DNA of 64,000 nt from Candidatus Uhrbacteria bacterium (GCA_003576745.1 QEVR01000003.1:37491-101490); one strand, 5' to 3'. Positions 44,956 through 53,518 are shown, counted from the first letter of the stretch. Notes: generated by a model from the sequence alone, not told the origin. Numbers and translations are program-made.

Positions 44956-47196
44956 ATGAAGCGAGTCAATCATCTCGTGATCGCTGTCCTCGCAACCGGC
45001 TGTACGCTTACCGCCATGGCCGGGATGGCTCTCGCGCACCCAGCGCGTGTCGATCCCGGCATTGATTTTCACATGGATCCGAAAGATCCAGATCGCGTCA
45101 TTGTCCACGAAGGGGCTCAATTCACCACGGACAATTTCGCGCGGACGTTCAAGGTGGATCCGTTCACTATCCGCGCGCTGAACCCCGAAGGAACCATTGC
45201 GACCTGCCTCATCAAGGGGAAGATGAAAGTGTCGCCCGGTCTTTCGGGCCTGGAGCTGCGCCGGAGCAATGCCATTTGGGACAATTGCCCGGAAGAGCAG
45301 CGCTTCGTCTTCATTGTCCCGGGATCTGCTATCCGCCTGCGCGGAGAACTTCCCGAGACGAACGTGGAATCTCTGGATGAAGCGCCGCCGCCATCGCCGG
45401 AACCGAAGGCCTCGGAACCTGTTCCGGCTCCATTTACGGCGCCAACATCCGCCCCCATGTCCGGGGCGCCAGCGCTTCCGCCGGCTCCGGAAAAGATTTC
45501 GGCCGCCGGCGATCGTGAAGACGTGGCGGCGCTCCGCCGCGATCTTGCATTGCAAGCCGAACGCATTCATGCGCTGGAGGCGGACAATCGTCTCCGCACC
45601 GCTTTTCTCGTCATTTGCGCATTCCTCATGCTCGCCTTTGGCGTATTGTGGCGGAATGCGTCGCGGAACGCGGCAGGACTCCGCCGCATGCGCCATGAAC
45701 GCGACGAGGTCGTGAACGAACGCGACGGACTCCATGCGGAACACGCGCGTCTCATGCGGAAATACGACGCCAAAACCGCAGAATTGAGCCGGGCTCAAGA
45801 AGATCTCGTCCGCGCGAATGCGGCGTTGGTACAAAAAGAACGTGAACGGACGCGTATGGCGTCCGAGTTCGCGAAATTGCGGGACGAAGACCTTCCCCGC
45901 GCGAGAGAAGCCATTCCGCCAGCCATGGTTTCGGAAATCATGGCGACACGGACGTCATTCGACGTCATGGAGCGCCTCCTGGGCGGCTCTGCACCGTCAT
46001 CGCGCGATTTGCCCGTGGGAGAACGGGCGCGGCACGTACAACGCCTTCTCGAAGCTTCGGCAGCGCGCCTGAAGGACAGCGCCACGCGCGTGTATATGGC
46101 GGCGCGCCTGGATCCGCCGGATCACGAGGCGGGTCAGCTGGATTTTGCGCCACTGGATGCGCTTTCGCACAAGATTCAGCGTTTCTACGACTCCGTGGAG
46201 TCGCAGTCCGAACTGCTCGCGAGAGTGGCCGCGATTCCCGAATTGGACGGTGAGCCGGAAGAACGCGTTCGAACCTATGCGGAGCTTTTGGAAGAGAATG
46301 CGTCGCTCAAGGCGCAGCTCGCCTCCCAAGGGCAGGAGCGCATCGCGTCCGAGCCAGCATCCCCGGATGCTCCGCACGGCGAACCCATGCCTACGGTGGA
46401 TGAAAATGCCGATCCGCAGGGCGGCTCCGGCCATCAGGACATCGTCGCCGCGCTCATCGCTGATCCCGTGGAAGAAACCTATGCTCCGGGCTCCGTTCGC
46501 GGAGCTCTGGATGATGATTTCCAGGATGAGCAGACGCTTGTCCGGAACGCGCTGCAAGAAACGCGGGCGCGCGACCGCATGCGGAGCGCCGTCATTCTAA
46601 AATCCGAAAGCGGTGAGCATGCCTCCGAGGAGGCGCAGGTTCCCGATCGGCGGGAGCAGGAGCTTTCCGACGATTCGGCTCCTGCCCATCGGTCCACGGG
46701 AACCACCACCATGGGGATGGCGGCCGTCTCCATGAACGCCCTGACACTCGCGGAACGCAGGCATTTTATCGGCGCGATCGACTGGATGACGAGCCGGTAT
46801 TCCCACGAAATGCCGTTTACAGTCGGTACGGCCGTGGAACTGTCCGCGTTCAGCCTTCTGTGCAAAATGCATGTGTACTCCAATGGCCGCCTTCTTCAGC
46901 TCGGCGAGCTGTCGCGGCCGGGCGTGTGCGAGTCGCTGTCGCCGCCGGAGGAAAACGGACCCGATCCAGCTCCGGTGGAAATGACGCGCAAAGACATCGT
47001 GGCGCTGTTCACGGATATCCTGCAAAAGGTCACCTCTTCACGGCCGTTTGAAATCCGTACGTCGCACGAGCTTTCCTGCCTGTACCGTCTGGCAGGGCTC
47101 AGCATTCGATGCGGCCATGACTGCATCCGGCTCTTTCAGCTTTCCGACCCGCGGGTGTATCAGGGTTTGAATATTGGAAAAGAAGTCTCCGGGTAA
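44956..47196 (+). CDS. Paralog 3: LysM-like domain, membrane helix, coiled coil
   Basis: 746 residues from the ATG at 44956, chosen for AAAGGAGGGG just upstream. Signal peptide 1-27. LysM-like domain 45-125 (TTDNFARTFKVDPFTIRALNPEG, IATCL, RRSNAIWDNCP). A Pro-rich linker (140-180) leads to the membrane helix 213-233. A long coiled coil follows, and two copies of a C-terminal module (FIGAIDWMTSRYSHEMPFTVG and IVALFTDILQKVTSSRPFEIR). Largest member of the trio and the only one with a doubled end module. Confidence 0.85.
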   Translation: MKRVNHLVIAVLATGCTLTAMAGMALAHPARVDPGIDFHMDPKDPDRVIVHEGAQFTTDNFARTFKVDPFTIRALNPEGTIATCLIKGKMKVSPGLSGLELRRSNAIWDNCPEEQRFVFIVPGSAIRLRGELPETNVESLDEAPPPSPEPKASEPVPAPFTAPTSAPMSGAPALPPAPEKISAAGDREDVAALRRDLALQAERIHALEADNRLRTAFLVICAFLMLAFGVLWRNASRNAAGLRRMRHERDEVVNERDGLHAEHARLMRKYDAKTAELSRAQEDLVRANAALVQKERERTRMASEFAKLRDEDLPRAREAIPPAMVSEIMATRTSFDVMERLLGGSAPSSRDLPVGERARHVQRLLEASAARLKDSATRVYMAARLDPPDHEAGQLDFAPLDALSHKIQRFYDSVESQSELLARVAAIPELDGEPEERVRTYAELLEENASLKAQLASQGQERIASEPASPDAPHGEPMPTVDENADPQGGSGHQDIVAALIADPVEETYAPGSVRGALDDDFQDEQTLVRNALQETRARDRMRSAVILKSESGEHASEEAQVPDRREQELSDDSAPAHRSTGTTTMGMAAVSMNALTLAERRHFIGAIDWMTSRYSHEMPFTVGTAVELSAFSLLCKMHVYSNGRLLQLGELSRPGVCESLSPPEENGPDPAPVEMTRKDIVALFTDILQKVTSSRPFEIRTSHELSCLYRLAGLSIRCGHDCIRLFQLSDPRVYQGLNIGKEVSG

Positions 47197-47289
47197 GCGC
47201 CGTGCGTCCCGGCCACGATTTCGTGGAACTGTCGCACCTTCGGGCCCGCCTGCCCGTTCCGCCGCCGGCGGACGAAACGGTCTCATGAT

Positions 47290-47322
47290 AACACCCAGCT
47301 CCGGACTCGAGCTGGGTGTTTT
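47290..47322 (+). terminator. Terminator after paralog 3
   Basis: AACACCCAGCTC, loop CGGACTC, GAGCTGGGTGTTTT. Preceded by the palindromic CCGCCGCCGGCGG near 47262. Confidence 0.9.
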
Positions 47323-47338
47323 CGATACGCCGTCATGC

Positions 47339-47367
47339 TTGACAATATGCGCAATATTCCCTATGCT
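47339..47367 (+). promoter_or_regulatory. Promoter of the S6-SSB-S18 block
   Basis: TTGACA (47339-47344), 17-base spacer, TATGCT (47362-47367), 100 bases before the S6 start. Confidence 0.78.
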
Positions 47368-47466
47368 CGCCCCACTTCTAAACATAAGAGGCCGTCCATA
47401 TTCCGGCTCCGGCCGGTTTGCTCCCGAACATCCGCCCGCGGGTTTCAGGGAGACGTGCCTAAAGAC

Positions 47467-48006
47467 ATGCGAGAGTACGAACTTCTGTATATTGTGCCGA
47501 CGAGCTTTACGGAGGAAGAGCTCGGAAACGTGGAAAAAAATGTCTCCGCCATTCTCGAAAAGAATGCGGCGACGGTTGTAAAAACGCTCCGTCTCGGAAA
47601 GCTCCGTTTCGCGTACCCGATAAAGCATGAAACGTACGGACACTATGTGCTTTTGCGCTTTCAGTCCGAACCGGGCGCGGTTATTGGCGTAAGCGAAGGC
47701 CTCCGTCTGATTCCGAAGGAAGTCCTCCGATACATTATTCTGAATGCCGAGGAGGCGGGCGGGGAGTTCAGGCTCGTGCAATTCCAGCCGGTTGTGGTGG
47801 AGGACAAGCGAAAGATGCGTCCTCGAAAAGGAGCGCCGACAAAGCAGGAGAGTCCTGAAAAGGAGCGAGAGGAACAAAAAGCCGGCGTCGCGGCCCTGGA
47901 AGGTTCAAAGGAGGTTCGGCCTGCCGAAGCGGAAGCAAAGCTTGAACAGCTTTCCGCCGAGGATCTTCAGAAAAAGATTGATGAGGCTTTGGATGAAAAG
48001 GCGTAA
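47467..48006 (+). CDS. rpsF: Ribosomal protein bS6
   Basis: 179 residues from the ATG at 47467. The S6 core is clear (MREYELLYIVPTSFTEEEL, KLRFAYPIKHETYGHYVLLRF, RLIPKEVLRYIIL). The core ends near residue 105; a charged tail of about 70 residues (QESPEKEREEQKAG) follows, longer than in most bacteria. First gene of the conserved rpsF-ssb-rpsR order. Confidence 0.96.
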   Translation: MREYELLYIVPTSFTEEELGNVEKNVSAILEKNAATVVKTLRLGKLRFAYPIKHETYGHYVLLRFQSEPGAVIGVSEGLRLIPKEVLRYIILNAEEAGGEFRLVQFQPVVVEDKRKMRPRKGAPTKQESPEKEREEQKAGVAALEGSKEVRPAEAEAKLEQLSAEDLQKKIDEALDEKA

Positions 48007-48027
48007 CAAAGCGGAAATTTGTCTCGC

Positions 48028-48051
48028 TTGACAGGATATCCTGACCTGTCA
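48028..48051. promoter_or_regulatory. Inverted repeat before ssb
   Basis: TGACAGG (48029-48035) pairs with CCTGTCA (48045-48051), with AGGATATCCT inside. The left arm includes TTGACA. It may be an operator or part of an internal promoter for ssb. Confidence 0.55.
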
Positions 48052-48093
48052 CGCTAAAAGTATCCCCCCGCCTCACTATTACGTTTCATTCAT

Positions 48094-48540
48094 ATGATGA
48101 ATCTCAATCGAGCCATGATTATCGGCAATCTTACGCGCGATCCAGAGGTCCGGACCACCACAAGCGGCCAGACCGTCGCCAACTTCGCCGTCGCCACGAA
48201 CAGTATGTGGACGGATGCGCAGGGGCAAAAACAGGAACGCACCGAATTTCACAATGTGGTCGCCTGGGCGCGCCTCGGCGAAATCGTCGGTCAATACCTT
48301 ACCAAGGGCCGAAAGGTGTATGTGGAAGGACGCCTGCAGACTCGCGACTGGGAAACGCCGGACGGACAAAAGCGCCAGCGCACGGAAATCGTCGCCGAAA
48401 ACGTGATTATGCTCGATAAGGCCCCGCAGAGCGGAGAACCTCTGCAGGCCGCCGCCCCGGTCCCGGCTCACGCCGGGGCCCCGGCGGTCGAGAAGACCAT
48501 GGGAGAGGAAGAAATAAAAGTCGAGGACATCCCGTTCTAG
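48094..48540 (+). CDS. ssb: Single-stranded DNA-binding protein
   Basis: 148 residues. OB fold with NRAMIIGNLTRDPEVRTTTSGQTVANFAVATN, FHNVVAWARLGEIVGQYLTKGRKVYVEGRLQTRDWE, and the acidic tail VEDIPF that recruits replication and repair partners. Lies between S6 and S18 genes, the common bacterial order. A second ATG (48097) could be the real start. Confidence 0.97.
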   Translation: MMNLNRAMIIGNLTRDPEVRTTTSGQTVANFAVATNSMWTDAQGQKQERTEFHNVVAWARLGEIVGQYLTKGRKVYVEGRLQTRDWETPDGQKRQRTEIVAENVIMLDKAPQSGEPLQAAAPVPAHAGAPAVEKTMGEEEIKVEDIPF

Positions 48541-48582
48541 CATCCACGAACCGCAGAGGTCCATCATATCTCCGTCTAGAAG

Positions 48583-48662
48583 CGACCGTTCCAAAGTTCC
48601 AGGGTTTCAGGGTTGTAGCGTTCAAAAATCCTAACCCTAAAATTCTGGAACCTTAGAACCGC
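48583..48662. repeat. Imperfect inverted repeat between ssb and rpsR
   Basis: GTTCCAGGGTTTCAGGGTTG faces AACCCTAAAATTCTGGAACC. Related to the element at 35137-35225. The words following it (ACTACGTACTACGAACTACT) belong to the wider family of intergenic repeats. Confidence 0.6.
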
Positions 48663-48784
48663 TCCACGAACCACCGCCTACAAACTACGTACTACGAACT
48701 ACTAACTACCCCTGAGCCATCACCAATCTCCGGTGCCGCGATTCACCCGGATCCGGCATGCTGCGAGACTCGTGACCCCCTATT

Positions 48785-49006
48785 ATGGCCAAACAGCCAG
48801 TAAAAGACCGCCAGTGTTTCTTCTGCAAGAACAATAAGGACGTCATCGATTACAAAGACACGGATCAGCTCCGGCGTTACCTTTCGAGTTTCGGGAAAAT
48901 CGTGCCGCGCAAGCGTTCCGGCGTGTGCGCCTGGCATCAGCGCAAGCTTGCGAACGCCATCAAGCGCAGCCGTTTTATGGGTCTTTTGCCGTATTTGGTG
49001 CGATAG
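48785..49006 (+). CDS. rpsR: Ribosomal protein bS18
   Basis: 73 residues, normal length. Zinc-type CFFCKNNKDVIDYKD, the VPRKRSGVCAWHQRKLANAIKRSRFMGLLPY core and a basic C-terminus. The CxxC with a later Cys-x2-His form suggests the zinc-binding variant. About 240 bases separate it from ssb, filled by repeat sequence. Confidence 0.97.
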   Translation: MAKQPVKDRQCFFCKNNKDVIDYKDTDQLRRYLSSFGKIVPRKRSGVCAWHQRKLANAIKRSRFMGLLPYLVR

Positions 49007-49034
49007 TATTGCGGATGTTTTTTCGGCACGAATC

Positions 49035-50021
49035 ATGAATATTGAATGGTTAAAACAAAAGGCTGCCGCGGTGAAGGCCATTCGGCAGTTTTTTGATGAG
49101 CGCGGATATACGGAAATGCATACGCCGCGGCTCGTGGGGCTTCCCGGTCAGGAGCCGCATCTCGAACCGTTCTGGACGGAAGTTATCGAACAGGGTGGCG
49201 CGCCGCATCCCGCCGCTCTCGTCACGAGCCCGGAATATTCCATGAAGAAACTCCTGGCCGCGGGAATGGATCGTATCTACGACCTCGGCCCGTGTTTTCG
49301 AAATGAAGAACCGTTCGACGGCTCGCATGACCCGGAGTTTTTAATGCTTGAGTGGTATCGGAAAAATGCCGACCTCGATTCATTAATGGATGAGACGGAG
49401 GAAATGGTGAAGGCCGTGAGGCGTGAGCCGTGGGCCGTGGGGCAGAGCTCGCTGATACCTGACGGGCCGTTCCGGAGAGTGACATGCGAAGAGGCGTGGA
49501 GAATGTATGCGGGCACCGAACTCGCTCCGCTGCTCGAAGATCGGGAAGCAATGGCGCGCGTCGCGTTGGAACATGGCCAGACCGTTTCAGAGAGCGACAG
49601 TTGGGACGACATCTATTTCAAGATCTTCCTCTCCGCAATCGAGCCGAAGCTCGGGAGCGAACCGACCTTTCTGTATCGCTATCCTGCCTCGCAGGCCGCG
49701 CTTGCTCGACGCACGACGAACGACCAACGTTTTGCGGACCGTGTTGAGCTCTATATCGGCGGCCTGGAACTCGCGAACGGCTTTGCGGAACTTACGGATG
49801 CGAACGAACAACGCAAGCGCTTTCTTGAAGAGCAAGAGATGCGTCGGAAGCTCGGAAAAGACGTCTGGCCGGTTGACGAAGCGCTTCTCCGAGCATTGCC
49901 GGACATGGGAAATACGGTGGGCACGGCATTCGGCGTGGATCGATTCGCTATGCTTCTTACGGGTGCGGCGTCCATAAACGAGGTTATTCCGTTCTCTGCC
50001 CGCGAACGTTTCAGCCGTTGA
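49035..50021 (+). CDS. epmA: EpmA-like lysyl-tRNA synthetase paralog (EF-P modification)
   Basis: 328 residues from the ATG at 49035. Class II synthetase core without the anticodon-binding domain: LVTSPEYSMKKLLAAGMDRIYDLGPCFRNEE (motif 2), ELANGFAELTDANEQ and GTAFGVDRFAMLLTGAASINEVIPF (motif 3). This matches EpmA/PoxA/GenX, which attaches beta-lysine to elongation factor P. The efp gene follows directly. EpmB, which makes beta-lysine, is not in the window. Confidence 0.94.
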   Translation: MNIEWLKQKAAAVKAIRQFFDERGYTEMHTPRLVGLPGQEPHLEPFWTEVIEQGGAPHPAALVTSPEYSMKKLLAAGMDRIYDLGPCFRNEEPFDGSHDPEFLMLEWYRKNADLDSLMDETEEMVKAVRREPWAVGQSSLIPDGPFRRVTCEEAWRMYAGTELAPLLEDREAMARVALEHGQTVSESDSWDDIYFKIFLSAIEPKLGSEPTFLYRYPASQAALARRTTNDQRFADRVELYIGGLELANGFAELTDANEQRKRFLEEQEMRRKLGKDVWPVDEALLRALPDMGNTVGTAFGVDRFAMLLTGAASINEVIPFSARERFSR

Positions 50022-50046
50022 CGAAACGCAAAGCTTCGCGCATACT
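50018..50046 (+). promoter_or_regulatory. Promoter of efp
   Basis: TTGACG (50018-50023) overlaps the epmA stop; 17-base spacer; CATACT (50041-50046). A short leader of about 5-10 bases would follow. Confidence 0.6.
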
Positions 50047-50057
50047 CACGCCCGTAT

Positions 50058-50618
50058 ATGGCAAGTCCGAATGAAATAAAAAAAGGCGTCGTTCTCCTCC
50101 ACAATAATGATCCGTGGGTGGTGACGGAATTCCAGCATATCAACCCGGGCAAAGGCGCGGCGTTCGTTCGATGCCGCATCAAGAACGTCCGCACCGGCAA
50201 TACATTGGAACAGACGTACAAAGTTTCCGAAAGCGTTACCTTTGTGGATGTGGAGCATAAAACCATGCAGTATCTGTACCATGATGACAGCGGATTTCAT
50301 TTTATGGATCCCGAATCGTATGAGCAGCATTCCATGCGCGAAGATCAGCTGGGAGACTCCGCGAAGTATCTGCAGGACGGCATGAATGTGATTTTGTCCT
50401 TTTATGAAGGCAAGCCCATCGCCATGTCGCTCCCGAAAAAAATGACATTCAAGATCGTCGAAACCGAACCGGCGACCAAAGGCGATACGGCCGGCGGGAA
50501 TGTCACCAAAGAGGCGAAAGTTGAGCAGGGTTTTACCATCCGTGTGCCGATCTTCATCAATCAGGGCGAGGAGGTCATCGTGAATACCGATACGGGGGAG
50601 TATGTAGAGCGGGCCTAG
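50058..50618 (+). CDS. efp: Elongation factor P
   Basis: 186 residues. KOW-like domain with the modified loop NPGKGAAF, Lys32 being the target of EpmA. The OB domains follow (FVDVEHKTMQYLYHDDSGFHFMDPESYEQ, GFTIRVPIFINQGEEVIVNTDTGEYVERA). Relieves ribosome stalling at proline runs, which suits the many Pro-rich proteins in this window. Next to epmA. Confidence 0.97.
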   Translation: MASPNEIKKGVVLLHNNDPWVVTEFQHINPGKGAAFVRCRIKNVRTGNTLEQTYKVSESVTFVDVEHKTMQYLYHDDSGFHFMDPESYEQHSMREDQLGDSAKYLQDGMNVILSFYEGKPIAMSLPKKMTFKIVETEPATKGDTAGGNVTKEAKVEQGFTIRVPIFINQGEEVIVNTDTGEYVERA

Positions 50619-50644
50619 CATAACGGGTCCGTTTTTGATGCTCT

Positions 50645-51640
50645 ATGTCGTTTGAGCGGAATACCATCGTTGAAAAGTTCGATGCGACAGAAGATTTTGC
50701 GCCGTGGGTAAAGCGCGCGGCTTCGGAGGTTTCTCGGCATATCGGTTTTGAGCTGGACGGGGAACTTCATCGCCGGTTCATTTACGATCCCAACAAGAAT
50801 TGGCGCTATCGGTTCCTCGGAATATTCCAAGGCAAGCCCGCTCTTCTCCGTATCGAAAACATCAAACTCGAAATCGATGAAGAAAATATTCGCCAGTCGT
50901 TCAGGGCGCAATGCAAAGGCTCGCGCGTCCGTCCGCCCGAGACATTTTTGTCCGAACCTTTCGATGAAACAAAAGGATATGCCTATACCGTCGACGAATA
51001 CGTAGATGCGCCGTCCCTGTTCGATCCGGCCGGATCGCCCGAAACGGCGGCGGAATCCTTCGCGCCTTTTTATAGGGAATTGCGAAAGACCGTGACCAAG
51101 CCATTCTAGGACATTCCGGATACAAGCCGCGCCGCATTTGCCAAACAACAGCTCAAAACGTGGACCGAACTCGCGCGTAAGCGGAATCCTGAATGGATCG
51201 ACCGCTACGCCCACATTCTTTGCAGGCTGAAAGGCCCGCTTCAGCAAGAGGGGGATGCTTTGATCTTTATGCATCCGCATCTTTCCGGCGCCGATGTGCG
51301 CATGTCAGGCAACGAGTGGATCGTGTTTGCCAACCACTTTTGGAGCTGGCGCCAGCCCGGATATGACATTGCATTTCCATTGTGGGGACAATGGCTCGCG
51401 CTTCCACCGGAGAAAAGAACTCCCGAACATGTGGCGCGCATTACGGACGCATGGATGGACATGGCGGAACGGGAATTATCCGGCATCGTTTCGCCGTCCG
51501 ATGTCCGTTTAATGCTTTTGAATCGCCTGTACGGATCCCTCATTCTCGACATTCCCGCAAAAGAGAAAACGGAAGATCCGGATGCGGTGGAAGCGCTGGC
51601 TTCTGCCTGCGAAGCAGAGGCGAACCGTCTTTTATCCTAA
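50645..51640 (+). pseudogene. Kinase-like (APH fold) gene interrupted by an in-frame TAG
   Basis: One reading frame spans 332 codons, broken only by TAG at 51107-51109 after RKTVTKPF. Both parts lie in the same frame and read as one protein: an N-lobe (GKPALLRIENIKLEIDEENI, PYTVDEY-like hinge) and a C-lobe with IFMHPHLSGADVRM and WIVFANHFWSWRQPGYDIAF. The C-lobe echoes the HGD...N and D-region of aminoglycoside-phosphotransferase-like kinases, in divergent form. A single nonsense change, readthrough or a sequencing error are all possible. Confidence 0.7.
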
Positions 51641-51698
51641 ACGTTTTCGGAAAACTTCCGAGTTCTCGCACTTCCCGACCCGTGATAAACTATTCCGT

Positions 51699-51896
51699 AT
51701 GAAACGCCTCGCCGTATTCGCCCTCGGGAGCATCCTGGTCCTTGCCGGCCAAGGGTGTATTGGCGGGAAAACAAAGGCGATACAACCGGTCGGGAATCCC
51801 GGTCCCAGGGTGGAGCGGCAGGAGCTTCCGCCGCCGGAGCCGCCGCCGAATATTCCGCCGCCAACGCCGATACAGCCGCAATCCGCCACAGAATAA
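51699..51896 (+). CDS. Small Pro-rich lipoprotein
   Basis: 65 residues from the ATG at 51699. Signal peptide with lipobox LAGQGC; the mature 45 residues are mostly Pro/Glu/Gln (LPPPEPPPNIPPPTPIQPQ). Likely a flexible surface tether. An extended -10 (TGATAAACT) sits just upstream. Confidence 0.72.
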   Translation: MKRLAVFALGSILVLAGQGCIGGKTKAIQPVGNPGPRVERQELPPPEPPPNIPPPTPIQPQSATE

Positions 51897-51921
51897 ATCC
51901 CCCGATGCCATGGGGATTTAT
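51893..51921. terminator. Bidirectional terminator
   Basis: ATAAATCCCC pairs with GGGGATTTAT around a nine-base loop, between two convergent genes. Confidence 0.75.
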
Positions 51922-52100
51922 GAGGCGCGTTTTTTATACGCCTTCTTTTTCATCTTCGATTTCGGAATCGACTTCAGATGTTTGAAAAATTCCACTTGTT
52001 TCAGGCGCTTTTTTGCTTCCGTTTTCGTGCCATAGCTCCCAAAGCTTCTTCCGGTATGCTCCGAGAGCACGACCCATTTGCCATTCCGTTTTTTGATCAT
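51918..52100 (-). CDS. Small basic protein, conserved type
   Basis: 60 residues: KKRNGKWVVLSEHTGRSFGS followed by GTKTEAKKRLKQVEFFKHLK and a Lys-rich end. Small proteins of this pattern are common in phages and in bacteria of this group; the function is unknown. The convergent neighbour's terminator overlaps its last codon. Confidence 0.75.
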   Translation of the reverse strand: MIKKRNGKWVVLSEHTGRSFGSYGTKTEAKKRLKQVEFFKHLKSIPKSKMKKKAYKKRAS

Positions 52101-52109
52101 GGCTTGAGT

Positions 52110-52260
52110 ATAACAAACAGGTTATGGGTCTTGAGTCGTGCAACAGGACGTAATCTTGTAGGTCTATAGGTCTATGGGTTCTTCCCACATACTGACCTAC
52201 GGTCGTACGAACCTACGATCCATACCCGTAACCCGCTTCCCAACGGACGACGTACGATGC
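52110..52260. repeat. Dispersed intergenic mosaic repeat, short copy
   Basis: GGTTATGGGTCTTGAGTCGT and TAGGTCTATAGGTCTATGGG are family words; the copy is degraded. Confidence 0.5.
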
Positions 52261-52288
52261 AGGCCTCGACAAGCTCCCGGCCTCTAGG

Positions 52289-52324
52289 AACACAAAACCC
52301 CGGCATCCGCCGGGGTTTTGTGTT
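52289..52324 (-). terminator. Terminator after tRNA-Leu
   Basis: A perfect 16-bp hairpin (52289-52304 with 52309-52324, loop ATCC) that begins at the CCA end of tRNA-Leu on the minus strand. Confidence 0.9.
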
Positions 52325-52410
52325 GGTGGGCAGGGTGGGATTTGAACCCACAAGGGATTGCTCCCGCCAGGTCCTAAGCCTGGTGCGTATGCCAGTTCCG
52401 CCACCTGCCC
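52324..52410 (-). tRNA. tRNA-Leu (anticodon UAG)
   Basis: 87 bases with a long variable arm (CGGGAGCAATCCCTTG region). Acceptor stem GGGCAGG/CCTGCCC, anticodon loop CTTAGGA with TAG at 52374-52376 (plus coordinates), encoded CCA at 52324-52326. Confidence 0.95.
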
Positions 52411-52681
52411 ATATTCTGTTCGAGATTGCGCATTGCTCCGTCCCCCAAAATCCTTCACGTAGGGCATAGGGTGGGGTGCCACTTGCCCGCATGTCCTCCA
52501 AAGTTCGCCGCCACGAACACAGGATGGACGAATCTGACGGAGAATATATGTTTTTTTGACTCTTTGCAAGACGCCGTATCTCTTTTTGATCGGATGCGGG
52601 CCGGCCGGTTTTGTCTAGGAGCCTTGACAAATTCTAAATAATCAGGTAAAAAGCTTCATTGCACATTTGGCACCACGAAGC
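52411..52681. other. Intergenic stretch with a promoter
   Basis: About 270 bases between tRNA-Leu and the phosphoesterase gene. No gene seen. A promoter with TTGACA (52624-52629), 17-base spacer and TAAAAA (52647-52652) points to the downstream gene. Confidence 0.65.
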
Positions 52682-53518
52682 ATGAGCATGCTGTACGTTA
52701 CCAGCGATCTGCATTTCGGGCACTCGAGCGAGGGCAACCGGGCGATTGAATCGCTCGCACGCTGGCTCAAGGAGCATTGTCAACCGGAAGACGTCCTGCT
52801 TTTGGGCGGCGACCTCTCCAATGATGACGACGGGATACGATCCTGTCTGCGATTGTTCCGCAACGTAGAGGCGCGGAAAGCGGCGATTGCTGGAAACCAC
52901 GATGTGTGGGTCTCCGCGGAAGCGGATTCCTGGGAACGATTCCTCCATACGGCGGACCTGTTCGAACAAGAGGGGTTCCATCCCCTGGAGCGCGAACCTC
53001 TTATTGTCGGCGACGTAGCGTACGTCGGCACCATGGGCTGGTACGATTACAGTTTTCGGGAACATATCGGCATTGCATTGGAATGGTATCGGTCAAAGGT
53101 ATTTCCCGGCGATCATGAGCCAATCTGGAGCGATGCCGAGTACGTTCGCTGGACTCATAGTGACACGGAGGTGGCAGCATTGTTGGCGGAGAAGTTTGCC
53201 CGGCACCTCCATGAGGTCCGGAACGCAGGCGAAGTCGTGCCAATTCTCCATCACCTTCCGACCAGCAATCTGCTGTTCCGACCCCGCTTCTTGGTTCCAA
53301 GGCGCTGGCGTTTCGCCAACGCATTTCTCGGATCGGAACGATTCGGGGACATCATCGCGTCCCGCTCCAATATCCGAACGGCGTTCTGCGGCCACTCCCA
53401 CATGCAGCGCGCGGCACGCATCGGACGGGCAACCTGCTGGAGCGTGGGAAGCGATTACGCAAAACCGCGTCTGCTCATGTGCCGCGACGGACGGGTGCAG
53501 TCCAGACGCTTCTCATAA
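52682..53518 (+). CDS. Calcineurin-like metallophosphoesterase
   Basis: 278 residues from the ATG at 52682. The five metal-binding blocks are present: SDLHFGH, GGDLSNDDD, GNHDVW, ILHHLP and FCGHSHMQRAARIG. Soluble, no signal peptide. Phosphoesterases of this fold act on nucleotides, cyclic dinucleotides or proteins; the substrate is not clear. Own promoter; a terminator follows the stop. Confidence 0.92.
   Translation: MSMLYVTSDLHFGHSSEGNRAIESLARWLKEHCQPEDVLLLGGDLSNDDDGIRSCLRLFRNVEARKAAIAGNHDVWVSAEADSWERFLHTADLFEQEGFHPLEREPLIVGDVAYVGTMGWYDYSFREHIGIALEWYRSKVFPGDHEPIWSDAEYVRWTHSDTEVAALLAEKFARHLHEVRNAGEVVPILHHLPTSNLLFRPRFLVPRRWRFANAFLGSERFGDIIASRSNIRTAFCGHSHMQRAARIGRATCWSVGSDYAKPRLLMCRDGRVQSRRFS

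Noticed and set aside
50645..51640. Genome-wide reassignment of TAG
   Set aside because: TAG is the natural end of several intact genes here (for example the slipin and SSB genes), so the TAG at 51107 is a local event.
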